Shown here piece by piece: positions 6,566-13,762 of a stretch of 38,499 nucleotides of DNA. The notes beneath the pieces were generated by a model. It did not search any database. It had not been told where the DNA came from and was given only the letters and a program-made list of their open reading frames with translations. This stretch comes from a virus. Made by a program: the position numbers and the translations under genes. The stretch covers positions 1 through 38,499 of the IMG/VR virus record IMGVR_UViG_3300036791_000820; one strand, written 5' to 3'. Positions within the stretch are counted from its first letter, which is position 1. Each line of letters begins with the position of its first letter.

Positions 6566-6781
6566 ATGCAATTTCGTGCACGTTTGGTACAGGTGACGGC
6601 GACGGCGCCGACGTCGGTGGACAAGCCGCGCAAGGTCGCGGTGAAACTCGAGCCGTTGGACCTGCCGGAGGCCGACTGGCTGTATGACCACATCGGCGAC
6701 TGGCTGACGGTCCAACTCGCGACCGGGTCACTGCCACGCTCGCCGATCGAGGAGGCGATCGAGGAAGCTGCTCGCCACTGA
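6566..6781 (+). CDS. Hypothetical protein, 71 aa
   Basis: The protein is not recognised. It starts MQFRARLVQVTATAPT, a beta-like N-terminus, followed by a basic strand (KVAVKLEPLDLP) and an acidic C-terminal helix (SPIEEAIEEAARH). It begins three bases after the preceding stop and its stop overlaps ATG 6781 of the replication-type protein. Confidence 0.6.
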   Translation: MQFRARLVQVTATAPTSVDKPRKVAVKLEPLDLPEADWLYDHIGDWLTVQLATGSLPRSPIEEAIEEAARH

Positions 6782-7620
6782 TGGCCCGTCTGGACACCGG
6801 CTGGCATGCCAATCCGAAGGTGCTGCGCGCGGGTGCGCACGGCATGGCCTTGCACGCGTGGAGCATCAGTTATTGCGATGACGCGCGGTCGGATGGATTC
6901 ATTCCGGCTGATGCGTGGCCGGCGCTCCTAAAGGCTGGTGTCAAGCCGCTCGTCCAGGCCGGTCTGTGGGAGGCCATCGACGGTGGCTACCGACTTCACG
7001 ATTATCTGAGCTACAACCGGTCGCGCGCAGAGATTGCAGCGGAGCAGGACATGGTGAAAGTCCGTCGCGATCTGTACGCGGATGGCGAGTTGCGCACTGC
7101 AATCAGGAATCGTGATGGTGACTCGTGTCGCTACTGCGCGGTGGGCGTCGACTGGAGGGACCGCAAGGGGCCTCGCGGTGCTACGTATGACCACGTTGAC
7201 CCTAGCGGTGGCAATGCGCTGGACAATGTTGTCGTGGCGTGCCGGGCGTGCAATGCGGCGAAGGGACAACGGACGCCTGCGGACGCGCTGCTCACCCTGC
7301 TGGCGCCACCTCCGAAATCTACGCGGAATCAACTCCGATCTACTCCGAAATCTACGCGGAATCAACTCGAAAATCTGGATTCTCTCGCGCGCGCGGCCGT
7401 TCCCGGTCCCGGTCCCGGAGTTAACTCTGCCGGTATGACTGCCGGTCTGTCACAGGACTTAAGACCGGAGACCGGGACTAACTCGCGCAGACGCGCGGCC
7501 GCCCTCGCGCGCGAGGCCCTCGAGACGGCAAGCAGGCAGGCAAGCACATTTTTGAATTCTGAGAACGACGAGCTGCCCCCCGAGGTCCTCAGTCGCCTCG
7601 CCCAGACGCCCCTATCATGA
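6781..7620 (+). CDS. Replication-type protein with embedded HNH domain, 279 aa
   Basis: Residues 1-85 (MARLDTGWHANPKVLRAG, LHAWSISYCDDARSDGFIP, GGYRLHDYLSYNRSRAEI) match the winged-helix N-terminal domain common in phage replisome-organiser or O-like initiators of GC-rich hosts. Residues 97-168 are an HNH domain: C116-x2-C119, TYDHVDP with D137-H138, and C154-x2-C157 followed by NAAKGQRTP. The C-terminal part is low-complexity and contains a repeated STRNQL peptide encoded by iteron-like direct repeats (7311..7368), reminiscent of origins inside initiator genes. The likely role is replication initiation. Whether the HNH domain nicks DNA in that process is unknown. ATG 6781 overlaps the previous stop. 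Confidence 0.65.
   Translation: MARLDTGWHANPKVLRAGAHGMALHAWSISYCDDARSDGFIPADAWPALLKAGVKPLVQAGLWEAIDGGYRLHDYLSYNRSRAEIAAEQDMVKVRRDLYADGELRTAIRNRDGDSCRYCAVGVDWRDRKGPRGATYDHVDPSGGNALDNVVVACRACNAAKGQRTPADALLTLLAPPPKSTRNQLRSTPKSTRNQLENLDSLARAAVPGPGPGVNSAGMTAGLSQDLRPETGTNSRRRAAALAREALETASRQASTFLNSENDELPPEVLSRLAQTPLS
7311..7368 (+). repeat. Iteron-like direct repeats inside the replication-type gene (candidate origin)
   Basis: A 25-bp unit occurs twice without mismatch (7311..7335 and 7344..7368, period 33). Each contains the small dyad TCCG-N9-CGGA, and a partial third unit (TCCGATCTAC) lies between them. The stretch is locally A/T-richer than its surroundings and is followed by TCGAAAATCTGG. Lambdoid phages carry comparable dyad-containing iterons with an A/T-rich flank inside gene O, so this is a candidate replication origin. 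A simple coding repeat is the alternative. Confidence 0.45.
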
Positions 7621-8042
7621 CCACCGATGAAGCGCGGGCCGTCGCCATCGCCTATCGCGCCAGGTTCTCCGCGCCGGATGCCTTCGAGCGATCCTGGGAG
7701 CGTTTCTTCGACAAGACCGCCCCACCCAATCAGACCGTGCTGGCCGCTCACACCTGGCTCGAGCGCGACCTCGCCGCGGACCAGGCGCGTGCCGCCGGCC
7801 GACGTGCCGCCGCCGGTCTCGAGCGGCCCGACGCCGCGGTCCAGCCCGACCTCGTCGAGATCGCCGCTATCGCTCGCGGCGACCTGCACGACTTCCGCGA
7901 TCCGCTCCTGCCGCTCAACCAGCACATCGCGGTCTGCGTTCGCTGCCAGGCCGGCATCCGCTCGCGTCAACTCGCCGACGAGCGCGCGCTCGCTCACGGC
8001 AAACAGCCATTCCCTCGCTTCGGTGAGGTGCTGCATGTCTGA
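7617..8042 (+). CDS. Hypothetical protein, 141 aa
   Basis: The protein is not recognised. It is strongly helical with an N-terminal region DEARAVAIAYRARFS and a later C-x2-C pair (AVCVRCQAG) that could bind metal alone or as a dimer. ATG 7617 overlaps the replication gene's stop. Position between an initiator-type gene and the terminase suggests either a helicase-loader-like or packaging accessory role, but nothing in the sequence decides. Confidence 0.6.
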   Translation: MTTDEARAVAIAYRARFSAPDAFERSWERFFDKTAPPNQTVLAAHTWLERDLAADQARAAGRRAAAGLERPDAAVQPDLVEIAAIARGDLHDFRDPLLPLNQHIAVCVRCQAGIRSRQLADERALAHGKQPFPRFGEVLHV

Positions 8043-8229
8043 CCGCACCCTGGTGCTGGCCCGCGAGCTGGTGCGTGCTGACACGATTCTCGAGCAGGTG
8101 CACGAGGCCGCGGCCGTCGAGCACTGGCTGCGCTACCGCGAGCTCGTCGTCGATCGCCGCTACCGCCTGCTCCGCCAGGACATCGCGAGTTGCTTGCACG
8201 ATCAGAAGCAAGCCGTGAGCAACCCGTGA
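8035..8229 (+). CDS. Hypothetical protein, 64 aa
   Basis: This is a short helical protein (LVLARELVRADTILEQVHEAA, LRYRELVVDRRYRLLRQ) rich in Arg and Glu. ATG 8035 overlaps the previous gene by eight bases, and its stop overlaps the GTG of the next gene. The function is unknown. Confidence 0.55.
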   Translation: MSDRTLVLARELVRADTILEQVHEAAAVEHWLRYRELVVDRRYRLLRQDIASCLHDQKQAVSNP

Positions 8230-8519
8230 CGTTCAAACCCGGTCAGTCTGGTAATCCGGCAGGCCGCGCACCAATCAATCGCGATTGGCGCGAACGCTGC
8301 AAGCAATTCATGCACAAGACCGGCTGGGCCACGCTCGAGCAACTGGCCACCGACCCGAAATCCATGCACCAGATGCGCGCCCTGGAGCTCGTCGCGGCCT
8401 ACGGCTACGGCCGGCCGACGCAGCCGGTGTCCGGCGATCCCGACTCCGATATGCCACCCATCCAGGTCACCGTGACATTCGATCGTGCCGATACTGAAAC
8501 CCAGACCAGCGCCACGTAG
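8226..8519 (+). CDS. DUF5681-type protein, probable terminase small subunit, 97 aa
   Basis: The N-terminus TFKPGQSGNPAGRAP is the signature of DUF5681 proteins, which in many phages stand directly upstream of the large terminase. It is followed by a helical region (RDWRERCKQFM, HQMRALELVAAYGYGRP). By position it is likely the DNA-recognition subunit of the packaging motor. GTG 8226 overlaps the previous stop (GTGA); its 3' end overlaps the large terminase start by 35 bases. Confidence 0.7.
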   Translation: MTFKPGQSGNPAGRAPINRDWRERCKQFMHKTGWATLEQLATDPKSMHQMRALELVAAYGYGRPTQPVSGDPDSDMPPIQVTVTFDRADTETQTSAT

Positions 8520-9837
8520 CGTCGAGTTCGTGCGGCCGCGGCTGTACGCCAGGCAGCACGACGCGATTTATGCACCCGAGCGCTACAGCGTCATCGAAGC
8601 CTCCACCAAGTCCGGCAAGACCGTCGGCTGCATGTGCTGGCTCGCCGAGCAGGCCTGGCTGGGCAAACCGGGCTGGGAGTTCTGGTGGATCGCGCCGATC
8701 TACGAGCAGGCGCGCATCGTCTTTCGGCGCCTCAAGGATGGGCTGACGCGCGGCACGTTCGTGGCCAACGAAGCCCAGTCCAGCATCACACTGGCCAATC
8801 GCGCCACGATTCGCTTCAAGGGCGCCGACAATCCCGACAGCCTGTACGGCGAGGACGTGCACGCCTGCGTCATCGACGAGGCCACCCGCGTGAAGGAAGA
8901 CGCCTGGTTCGCCGTACGCTCCACGCTCACCGCTACGCGCGGCAAGGTCAGGATCATCGGCAACGTCAAGGGCCGCCGCAACTGGGCGTACCGTCTGGCC
9001 AGACTCGCCGAGGCGGGCGAGCCGGACATGCACTACGCCCGCATCACCGCCTACGACGCCATCCAGGCCGGCGTATTGCAGCAGGCCGAGATCGACGACG
9101 CGCGCGCCAGATTGCCCGAAAGCGTGTTCCGCGAGCTGTACGAAGCCGAGCCGTCGGACGACGAGGGCAACCCGTTCGGCATCAGCGCCATCCATGCCTG
9201 CCTCGAGCGCATGCACACCGAGTGCGATCCCGCGGTGTGGGGCTGGGATCTGGCCCGCGCGAACGACTGGACCTGGGGCATCGCCTTGTGTGAGCACGGC
9301 CGGGTATGTCGCTCGGAGCGCTGGAATCAGAACCAGTATCCGACGCTGGACCCGGATGCGTCCGATGGCTCGTCACATCCGCAATTCTGGAGTGTCACCC
9401 TCCGCCGGATTCGCGACCTCGTCGGCCGGACTCCAGCCGCGGTGGACTCCACCGGACCCGGTGGACCCATCGACCAGGCGCTGAATGCAGCGCACCGCAA
9501 TTACGAAGGTGTGGTGTTCACACAGAGCCGCAAACAACTCTTGATGGAGGGTTTAGCGGTTGGGATCCAGCAGCATGCGCTTGGCTTTCCGGAGGGTATC
9601 CTCCAGCACGAGCTGGAGGCATTCGAATACGTGTACTCCAGGTCTGGCGTGCACTATGCCGCCGCCGAGGGCCAGCATGATGATGGCGTGTGTGCGCTGG
9701 CATTGGCGTGGTACCGCTATGCGCAGCTCGAGCGGCTGAACACGCTGCAGATCCTGCTGAGCACACCGGCCACGGTCAGGCACCACGGCGCGCTGGTCGG
9801 CGGACGCGCGCGCAGCACTGACGGGCCACTCGAGTGA
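8485..9837 (+). CDS. terL: Terminase large subunit (ATPase and nuclease), 450 aa
   Basis: This is the motor that cuts and pumps phage DNA into the prohead. The N-terminal ATPase has Walker A EASTKSGKT (residues 38-46), Walker B HACVIDEA with D131-E132, and a coupling motif IIGNVKG (157-163). The C-terminal RNase-H-fold nuclease has D255 (WGWDLA), D321 (AAVDSTGPG) and D400 (GQHDDGVCALALAW). Length is normal for a compact TerL. The GTG at 8485 gives the full N-terminus and overlaps the small subunit gene. All key residues are present. Confidence 0.92.
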   Translation: MPILKPRPAPRSVEFVRPRLYARQHDAIYAPERYSVIEASTKSGKTVGCMCWLAEQAWLGKPGWEFWWIAPIYEQARIVFRRLKDGLTRGTFVANEAQSSITLANRATIRFKGADNPDSLYGEDVHACVIDEATRVKEDAWFAVRSTLTATRGKVRIIGNVKGRRNWAYRLARLAEAGEPDMHYARITAYDAIQAGVLQQAEIDDARARLPESVFRELYEAEPSDDEGNPFGISAIHACLERMHTECDPAVWGWDLARANDWTWGIALCEHGRVCRSERWNQNQYPTLDPDASDGSSHPQFWSVTLRRIRDLVGRTPAAVDSTGPGGPIDQALNAAHRNYEGVVFTQSRKQLLMEGLAVGIQQHALGFPEGILQHELEAFEYVYSRSGVHYAAAEGQHDDGVCALALAWYRYAQLERLNTLQILLSTPATVRHHGALVGGRARSTDGPLE

Positions 9838-9854
9838 GGCTGGACACCGAGGCG

Positions 9855-9860
9855 TAGACT
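9855..9860 (+). promoter_or_regulatory. Probable leaderless -10 box TAGACT
   Basis: TAGACT lies six bases before ATG 9867 with no Shine-Dalgarno between. This is the TAnnnT-N6-ATG arrangement known for leaderless transcripts in several GC-rich bacterial groups. No clear -35 is visible. A similar TAGAAT precedes the repressor gene at 36552. Confidence 0.4.
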
Positions 9861-9866
9861 GAGCGC

Positions 9867-10199
9867 ATGACGAGCCCAGCCCAGCCGCTCTATCCGCACA
9901 CGCTGCTCCCGCCGCCGTCCGAGGACGTGGCGCCCACCGTCGACGTCGATGCGCTGTGCGACCTGTTCGATCGCAGCGGCACCACGGTGATGTACGTCAA
10001 CACCGAGCTCACCCAGTCCGAGGCGCAGGCATTGTTCGACGCGCACCAGCTGGTGGCCGAGTTCGACAGCGTGCGGGGCGTCGACGGTATTCGCCGCGCC
10101 ACCGACGACGAGATCGCCACCGCCGCGGCTGCCGCGGCTGCCGCGGCGACCAAGCAACCGGCGCCCAAGACGACGACCACCAGCAAGAGCAGCACCTAG
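9867..10199 (+). CDS. Hypothetical protein, 110 aa
   Basis: The protein is not recognised. It has an N-terminal Pro-rich segment, a compact middle (VDVDALCDLFDRSGTTVMYVNTELTQSEAQALF) and a run of about nine alanines followed by a Lys/Thr/Ser tail, as in proteins attached to virion components. The start at 9867 follows a TAGACT box by six bases. It is probably a head accessory protein, by position between terminase and portal. Confidence 0.55.
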   Translation: MTSPAQPLYPHTLLPPPSEDVAPTVDVDALCDLFDRSGTTVMYVNTELTQSEAQALFDAHQLVAEFDSVRGVDGIRRATDDEIATAAAAAAAAATKQPAPKTTTTSKSST

Positions 10200-10206
10200 C
10201 CCGCAG

Positions 10207-10671
10207 GTGAACGAACGCGAGGTCCCGACGCCAGGCCAGCTCGCCACCATGTGCCTGAGTTGTGGTGTCCGGCCACGTCAAGCACGCACTGGCACGCGAG
10301 GACCTGCGCCGCGCTACTGCGAGCAGTGTCGAGTCGAGGTTACGCGTCAATCGATCCGCGAGTATCAGCACCATTGGCGTGAGGATCCCGAGCACCGCGC
10401 TCAGCAGTCCGAGTACTACGCCACGCGACCGCGGTATACGCGCTCAGTGACGCATCGCCGAGCACGCTACGGCCTGAGCCACAGTCAGATCCGTACCTGG
10501 CTCGCATTTCAGGGCTGGCTGTGCGGCCTATGCCAGGAACCGCTCGAGGACCGCTTCGACGTCGATCATGACCACGACACCGGTATCGTGCGCGGATTGC
10601 TGCACCACGGCTGCAACACGTTGCTTGAGCAACACCCGAACGTTGAGCACTATAAAGCCGGCTGGGTCTGA
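10207..10671 (+). CDS. Endonuclease VII-type HNH homing endonuclease, fused to a duplicated portal start, 154 aa
   Basis: Residues 85-154 are a recombination-endonuclease-VII domain: RYGLSHSQIRTWLAFQGW, C106-x2-C109, DVDHDHDTG at 118-126 and VRGLLHHGCN. The N-terminal part has a zinc ribbon (C16-x2-C19, C38-x2-C41). The first 15 codons (MNEREVPTPGQLATM) are the same peptide that starts the portal gene at 10671, with one V/I difference, but in the G/C-rich spelling usual here. The native nuclease start is probably ATG 10249, and 10207..10248 is a stranded piece of the old portal gene. Such enzymes cut an uninvaded relative and spread by repair. The stop overlaps the new portal ATG. Confidence 0.8.
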   Translation: MNEREVPTPGQLATMCLSCGVRPRQARTGTRGPAPRYCEQCRVEVTRQSIREYQHHWREDPEHRAQQSEYYATRPRYTRSVTHRRARYGLSHSQIRTWLAFQGWLCGLCQEPLEDRFDVDHDHDTGIVRGLLHHGCNTLLEQHPNVEHYKAGWV

Positions 10672-10775
10672 TGAACGAACGGGAAATTCCCACACCTGGG
10701 CAACTGGCAACAATGTGGAATTCGAAGTACTCGGAATTCATGACCACGCGTTTGCGCGTCAGAGATTGTCGCGAC
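10671..10775 (+). other. Synonymously recoded 5' tract of the portal gene
   Basis: Codons 1-15 encode the same peptide as 10207..10251 but differ in 12 of 15 codons; ten of these are purely synonymous third-base changes. Third-position G/C falls from 13 of 15 in the upstream copy to 7 of 15 here. A/T-rich codon choice (AAT, GAA, AGA, GAT, TGT) continues to about 10775, after which the normal spelling resumes. It looks like a flank imported together with the endonuclease gene. Confidence 0.6.
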
Positions 10776-12698
10776 TGGCTGGCGAATCGCTGGGACCCGG
10801 TCGTGCCCAAGGACTTCGCCCAGGTCAGCGGCAACCTGGCGGTCAAACTGCCGTACGGCATCACCGTGGCCTTGCACGCGGTGCAGATGCTCAGCTCGAA
10901 ACGACCACGCTTGCGGCGGGATCCGATGGGCAAGAGCGTCACCGCGCGCACCAACGCCTCGGACCTGGAGATCTGGGCCAACGCGGCCGTCACCGCCGTC
11001 GAGGAGCAGCACGGCGCCTTCTGGCGACCGCTCATGGACATGCTGTTCAACCAGGGCTGCGCCGCAGTGCTGTGTTTTCCCGCGGCGGCCGGCTGGGAAG
11101 ACATGCCGTCGTACGTCGACGAGGACGGCGGCGTGTACCGCCAGTGGAAGTCCGACAGTGGCAAGCACTCGCGCCAGATGTACGAGGACTACCTGCTCGA
11201 CTGGAAGGCGCGCCAGGTGCCGATCAGCATCCGCGTCGTGGGCGTCGACCAGTGCCTGCCCATCCTCGGCCCGGGGCATCGCCTGGACGGGCTGATCGTG
11301 CGCTCGCAGTACGCCCAGGAGCAGCTCGAGGCGGCCGGCTACCGCTGGCGGTTTTCGGATAGCGGCCACGTCGGCGCCGGCTACGACCCGGACTATCTGA
11401 GCCAGGCACGCGGTATGTACCCCAAGTTCACGCTGTACGAGCTGTGGCGGCCCGGCTCGGTGGTCTACTACATCGGCCAGGGCGTGACCGCGCCGGCGAC
11501 CGACGGCTCGAACCTGACCATCGCCTACCGCGTCGGCCAGGGCGGCGACACCAACCTGGCCGCGATCGACCTGAAACGCGACTTCGGCATCTCGCGACTG
11601 TGCGGCCAGTTCATCTGGGGCTGCAACTTCGCCAGTGAGACGGACCCCGATCGCCGCGGCGTGCCGTTCCTGTGGCCATTCTTGAGTTCGTTCCAGGGCA
11701 TGAACAACCTGGCGACCGCCAAGCTGGCGCACACCTGGCAGCACGCGTTCGGCGGCTGGTTCATTCCCGCCAACGCCGACGTGTCGCCCGACCTGGTGCT
11801 CGAGAACGGTCGGCCGCGCGAGATCGACATCCAGCCGATGAAGGCGCAGTACGTGGCTGGCACACCCGTACCCGCCAGCCATCCGGGTACGGGCAAGGAC
11901 GTCGACGAGCTGATGGGGCTGATGCTGGGCGCCATCCACGAGGAGGCGCCATCCGCGGCAGCTGGCGGTGGTCCCGGTGCCACGTCGGGTCATGACCGAG
12001 CATTGATTCGCTCAATGCTGCAGGACGCCTACGACGACGTGTTGAACGGCGGGTTGCAGGCGATGACCTTCGTCGGCAGCATGGCCACCGAGATCGCCGA
12101 TCGCATCGTCGACAACTACGAGGTGACGGTCCCGGTGTACTGCAGTGTGCAGCCCAAGGGCATGCGCCAATCGGTGCGCAAGGCGCAAGAGTTGACCCAG
12201 GATATGTGCGCCGGCGTGTACGACTTCTGGGCCGAATATCCACCGGAAGAGGGCGAAAACTTGCCGTACGCCCAGATGCTCATGCAGTGGAGCCTCGAGG
12301 GCCGCATCCCGTTGCGTCAGGCGCTGGAGAAGGGACTCGGCGATGAGAGTCCGGACGAGACGATGATCGAGATCCAGACCGAGAAACTGTTGTTCAACAC
12401 GCCGCAGGGACAGCAGTATCTGTTTCAGCTGGTGGGCAAGAAGCTGGACGACCAGAAGATGGCGCAGTTGTTTGCAGCAGTGCAGGCCGGCAACGCGATG
12501 CCGGACGGCACGCCCACCGCGGCGCTGCCGGGTGGCGGTCAGCCACCTGGACCCACGGGGCAACTGGCCGGCACCAACCCGCCGCAGCCGGTGAACTCGG
12601 CGATCGGTGGCATCATGGCGGGTGCCACACAGGCCGGGCCGATGCGTCAGGACGTCCTGGCGCAAATGAACACGCCGCCCGTGCGAGCGGGCACTTAG
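10671..12698 (+). CDS. Portal protein, 675 aa
   Basis: This gene follows the terminase. The size, the helical start, an YLLDWKARQVPISIRVV region, a long tunnel-like helix zone, and a C-terminal Pro/Gly/Gln-rich tail with GTNPPQP all fit dodecameric portal proteins, through which DNA enters and leaves the head and on which scaffold and ejection proteins assemble. ATG 10671 overlaps the endonuclease stop (TGATG), so translation depends on reading through the inserted nuclease gene. The first 30-35 codons are unusually A/T-rich and duplicate the nuclease's N-terminus in sense. It is followed by a strong AGGAGG before the next gene. Confidence 0.85.
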   Translation: MNEREIPTPGQLATMWNSKYSEFMTTRLRVRDCRDWLANRWDPVVPKDFAQVSGNLAVKLPYGITVALHAVQMLSSKRPRLRRDPMGKSVTARTNASDLEIWANAAVTAVEEQHGAFWRPLMDMLFNQGCAAVLCFPAAAGWEDMPSYVDEDGGVYRQWKSDSGKHSRQMYEDYLLDWKARQVPISIRVVGVDQCLPILGPGHRLDGLIVRSQYAQEQLEAAGYRWRFSDSGHVGAGYDPDYLSQARGMYPKFTLYELWRPGSVVYYIGQGVTAPATDGSNLTIAYRVGQGGDTNLAAIDLKRDFGISRLCGQFIWGCNFASETDPDRRGVPFLWPFLSSFQGMNNLATAKLAHTWQHAFGGWFIPANADVSPDLVLENGRPREIDIQPMKAQYVAGTPVPASHPGTGKDVDELMGLMLGAIHEEAPSAAAGGGPGATSGHDRALIRSMLQDAYDDVLNGGLQAMTFVGSMATEIADRIVDNYEVTVPVYCSVQPKGMRQSVRKAQELTQDMCAGVYDFWAEYPPEEGENLPYAQMLMQWSLEGRIPLRQALEKGLGDESPDETMIEIQTEKLLFNTPQGQQYLFQLVGKKLDDQKMAQLFAAVQAGNAMPDGTPTAALPGGGQPPGPTGQLAGTNPPQPVNSAIGGIMAGATQAGPMRQDVLAQMNTPPVRAGT

Positions 12699-12711
12699 GA
12701 GGTCTTCTCAG

Positions 12712-12903
12712 ATGGCAGACAGCGGAACGTCCAATCCGAATCCACCGGCCAAGACGCAGGCCAACGACAACAGCCTGGCCAACCAGTTCAACGCCAACGT
12801 GTTCCCCGGCTCGAACGACCCGCCGGTGTTCAACGAGTCACCGGCGACCAAGAAGAGCTACTCATGGAATAAGAACGGAGGTACCGGGAACGGCCCGAAG
12901 TAA
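12712..12903 (+). CDS. Small Asn/Pro-rich protein, 63 aa (perhaps truncated by a 13-bp duplication)
   Basis: ATG 12712 has a good TAGGAGG Shine-Dalgarno. The protein is Asn-, Pro- and Ser-rich (NSLANQFNANVFPGSNDPP) and ends NGGTGNGPK. Immediately after, the 13 bases GGCCCGAAGTAAA are followed by the near-copy GGTCCGAAGTGGA. Without the extra 13 bases the frame would continue GPKWTEAKD into the next open frame. It is not recognised as a family; a head or tail accessory role is likely from position. Confidence 0.55.
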   Translation: MADSGTSNPNPPAKTQANDNSLANQFNANVFPGSNDPPVFNESPATKKSYSWNKNGGTGNGPK

Positions 12904-12904
12904 A

Positions 12905-13033
12905 GGTCCGAAGTGGACTGAGGCGAAGGATACCGCGGCTGATCGCAAGGCCGGCATCAAGCCAGGCTCAGCTCGTGACAACGCGCTCGACAAGAAGCGC
13001 GGCGTGCCGATCAGGAAGGCTGGATCAAAGTGA
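12905..13033 (+). pseudogene. Open frame without a start codon, probable 3' part of the preceding gene
   Basis: The frame reads GPKWTEAKDTAADRKAGIKP and continues to ARDNALDKKRGVPIRKAGSK before TGA. This resembles short Lys-rich phage proteins of the style DKKAGIK.GS.RD..LDKKRG. There is no ATG, GTG or TTG in this frame between the upstream gene and the first recognisable residues. It is in the +1 frame relative to 12712..12903, and a 13-bp imperfect duplication at the junction would explain the shift. It may instead be expressed from a non-standard start after the GGAGG at about 12877. Confidence 0.4.
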
Positions 13034-13209
13034 TGGCAGGTAAGAATTGGATTGCTGGCGCGATCAAGAAGCCCGGCGCGCTGCGCTCACAACTTGGCGT
13101 CACGGGTGACAAGCCCATCCCTGCCAAGAAGCTGAACGCCGCAGCGCAAAAGGGCGGCAAACTTGGTCAGCGCGCGCGGCTGGCACAAACGCTCAAGAAG
13201 ATGGGGTAA
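13033..13209 (+). CDS. Short Lys-rich phage protein, 58 aa
   Basis: The protein begins MAGKNWIAGAIKKPGALRSQ and contains GDKPIPAKKLNAAAQKGGKLG and RARLAQTLKKMG. Proteins with WI..AIKKPGALR..LGV...IPAKKL are widespread in phage genomes next to portal and capsid genes. Their role is not known to me; the high positive charge suggests DNA or RNA contact inside the head. ATG 13033 overlaps the preceding TGA. It is below 60 residues and easily missed. Confidence 0.65.
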   Translation: MAGKNWIAGAIKKPGALRSQLGVTGDKPIPAKKLNAAAQKGGKLGQRARLAQTLKKMG

Positions 13210-13212
13210 GTC

Positions 13213-13371
13213 ATGGCCAACGGAATGCCGAAGATGCCCAAGGTACCCAAGACGGTCGGCCAGACGCCGGCCATGCCGCGCATGCCGGCCGCGCCGAAGA
13301 TGCGCATGACGGGTCAGCCCAAGATGACGGGCATGCGTGTGCCGAAACTGCCGCGGCAGATGAAGCCATGA
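13213..13371 (+). CDS. Methionine/proline-rich basic peptide, 52 aa
   Basis: The sequence is a run of short MP/MR/KM units (MPKMPKVPK, AMPRMPAAPKMRM, GQPKMTGMRVPKLPRQMKP) with about eleven Met, ten Pro and many Lys/Arg but no acidic residue. It starts at ATG 13213 and ends in an ATGA overlap with the next gene. No family is recognised. The composition suggests an unstructured, nucleic-acid-binding virion component. Confidence 0.5.
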   Translation: MANGMPKMPKVPKTVGQTPAMPRMPAAPKMRMTGQPKMTGMRVPKLPRQMKP

Positions 13372-13595
13372 CGCGCAACGCCGCCGAGAACGGGCCGAAG
13401 AATGCCGGCTCGCCCGCGGGTCCGAACAGCTATCCCGACCTGGACCGCATGGCACGCCTGAACGCGCAACTGCTGCCGCCGCAGCCAGGCATGCTCGAGT
13501 GCGACCGCCACTCGTACCCGTGCCCACCCGAGCGCCTGCACAACTCGCGCGGCACCGGCGGCAACGGTGGTGGCTACCTGCACGACAACTACTGA
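13368..13595 (+). CDS. Hypothetical protein, 75 aa
   Basis: The protein is not recognised. It is Asn-, Pro- and Gly-rich with one C-x8-C pair (LECDRHSYPCPPERL) and a Gly/Asn tail ending YLHDNY, probably largely disordered. ATG 13368 overlaps the previous stop, and the stop overlaps ATG 13595. Confidence 0.5.
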   Translation: MTRNAAENGPKNAGSPAGPNSYPDLDRMARLNAQLLPPQPGMLECDRHSYPCPPERLHNSRGTGGNGGGYLHDNY

Positions 13596-13762
13596 TGGAC
13601 GACAGGCTGGCCGAGATTGAGTCGCGCCACAACGACACGTCGGAGGAGAACTGGCATCAGCCGTGGGACGATGTGGAGTGGCTCATTGCTGAGGTGAAGC
13701 GACTCCGCAAGGTCAAAGAAACGCTGGCCCTTGAGTTGGGGCGACAGATGGCGCATCGCTGA
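13595..13762 (+). CDS. Hypothetical helical protein, 55 aa
   Basis: The protein begins MDDRLAEIESRHND, continues with a Trp-rich patch (ENWHQPWDDVEWL) and ends in a basic-acidic helix (IAEVKRLRKVKETLALELG). It is probably a small coiled-coil protein. Both ends overlap the neighbouring genes (TGATG at each junction). Confidence 0.5.
   Translation: MDDRLAEIESRHNDTSEENWHQPWDDVEWLIAEVKRLRKVKETLALELGRQMAHR

Noticed and set aside
12892-12920. Programmed +1 frameshift joining 12712..12903 to the next frame
   Set aside because: The AAG-TAA-A site has no slippery re-pairing, and a 13-bp tandem duplication explains the shift more simply.
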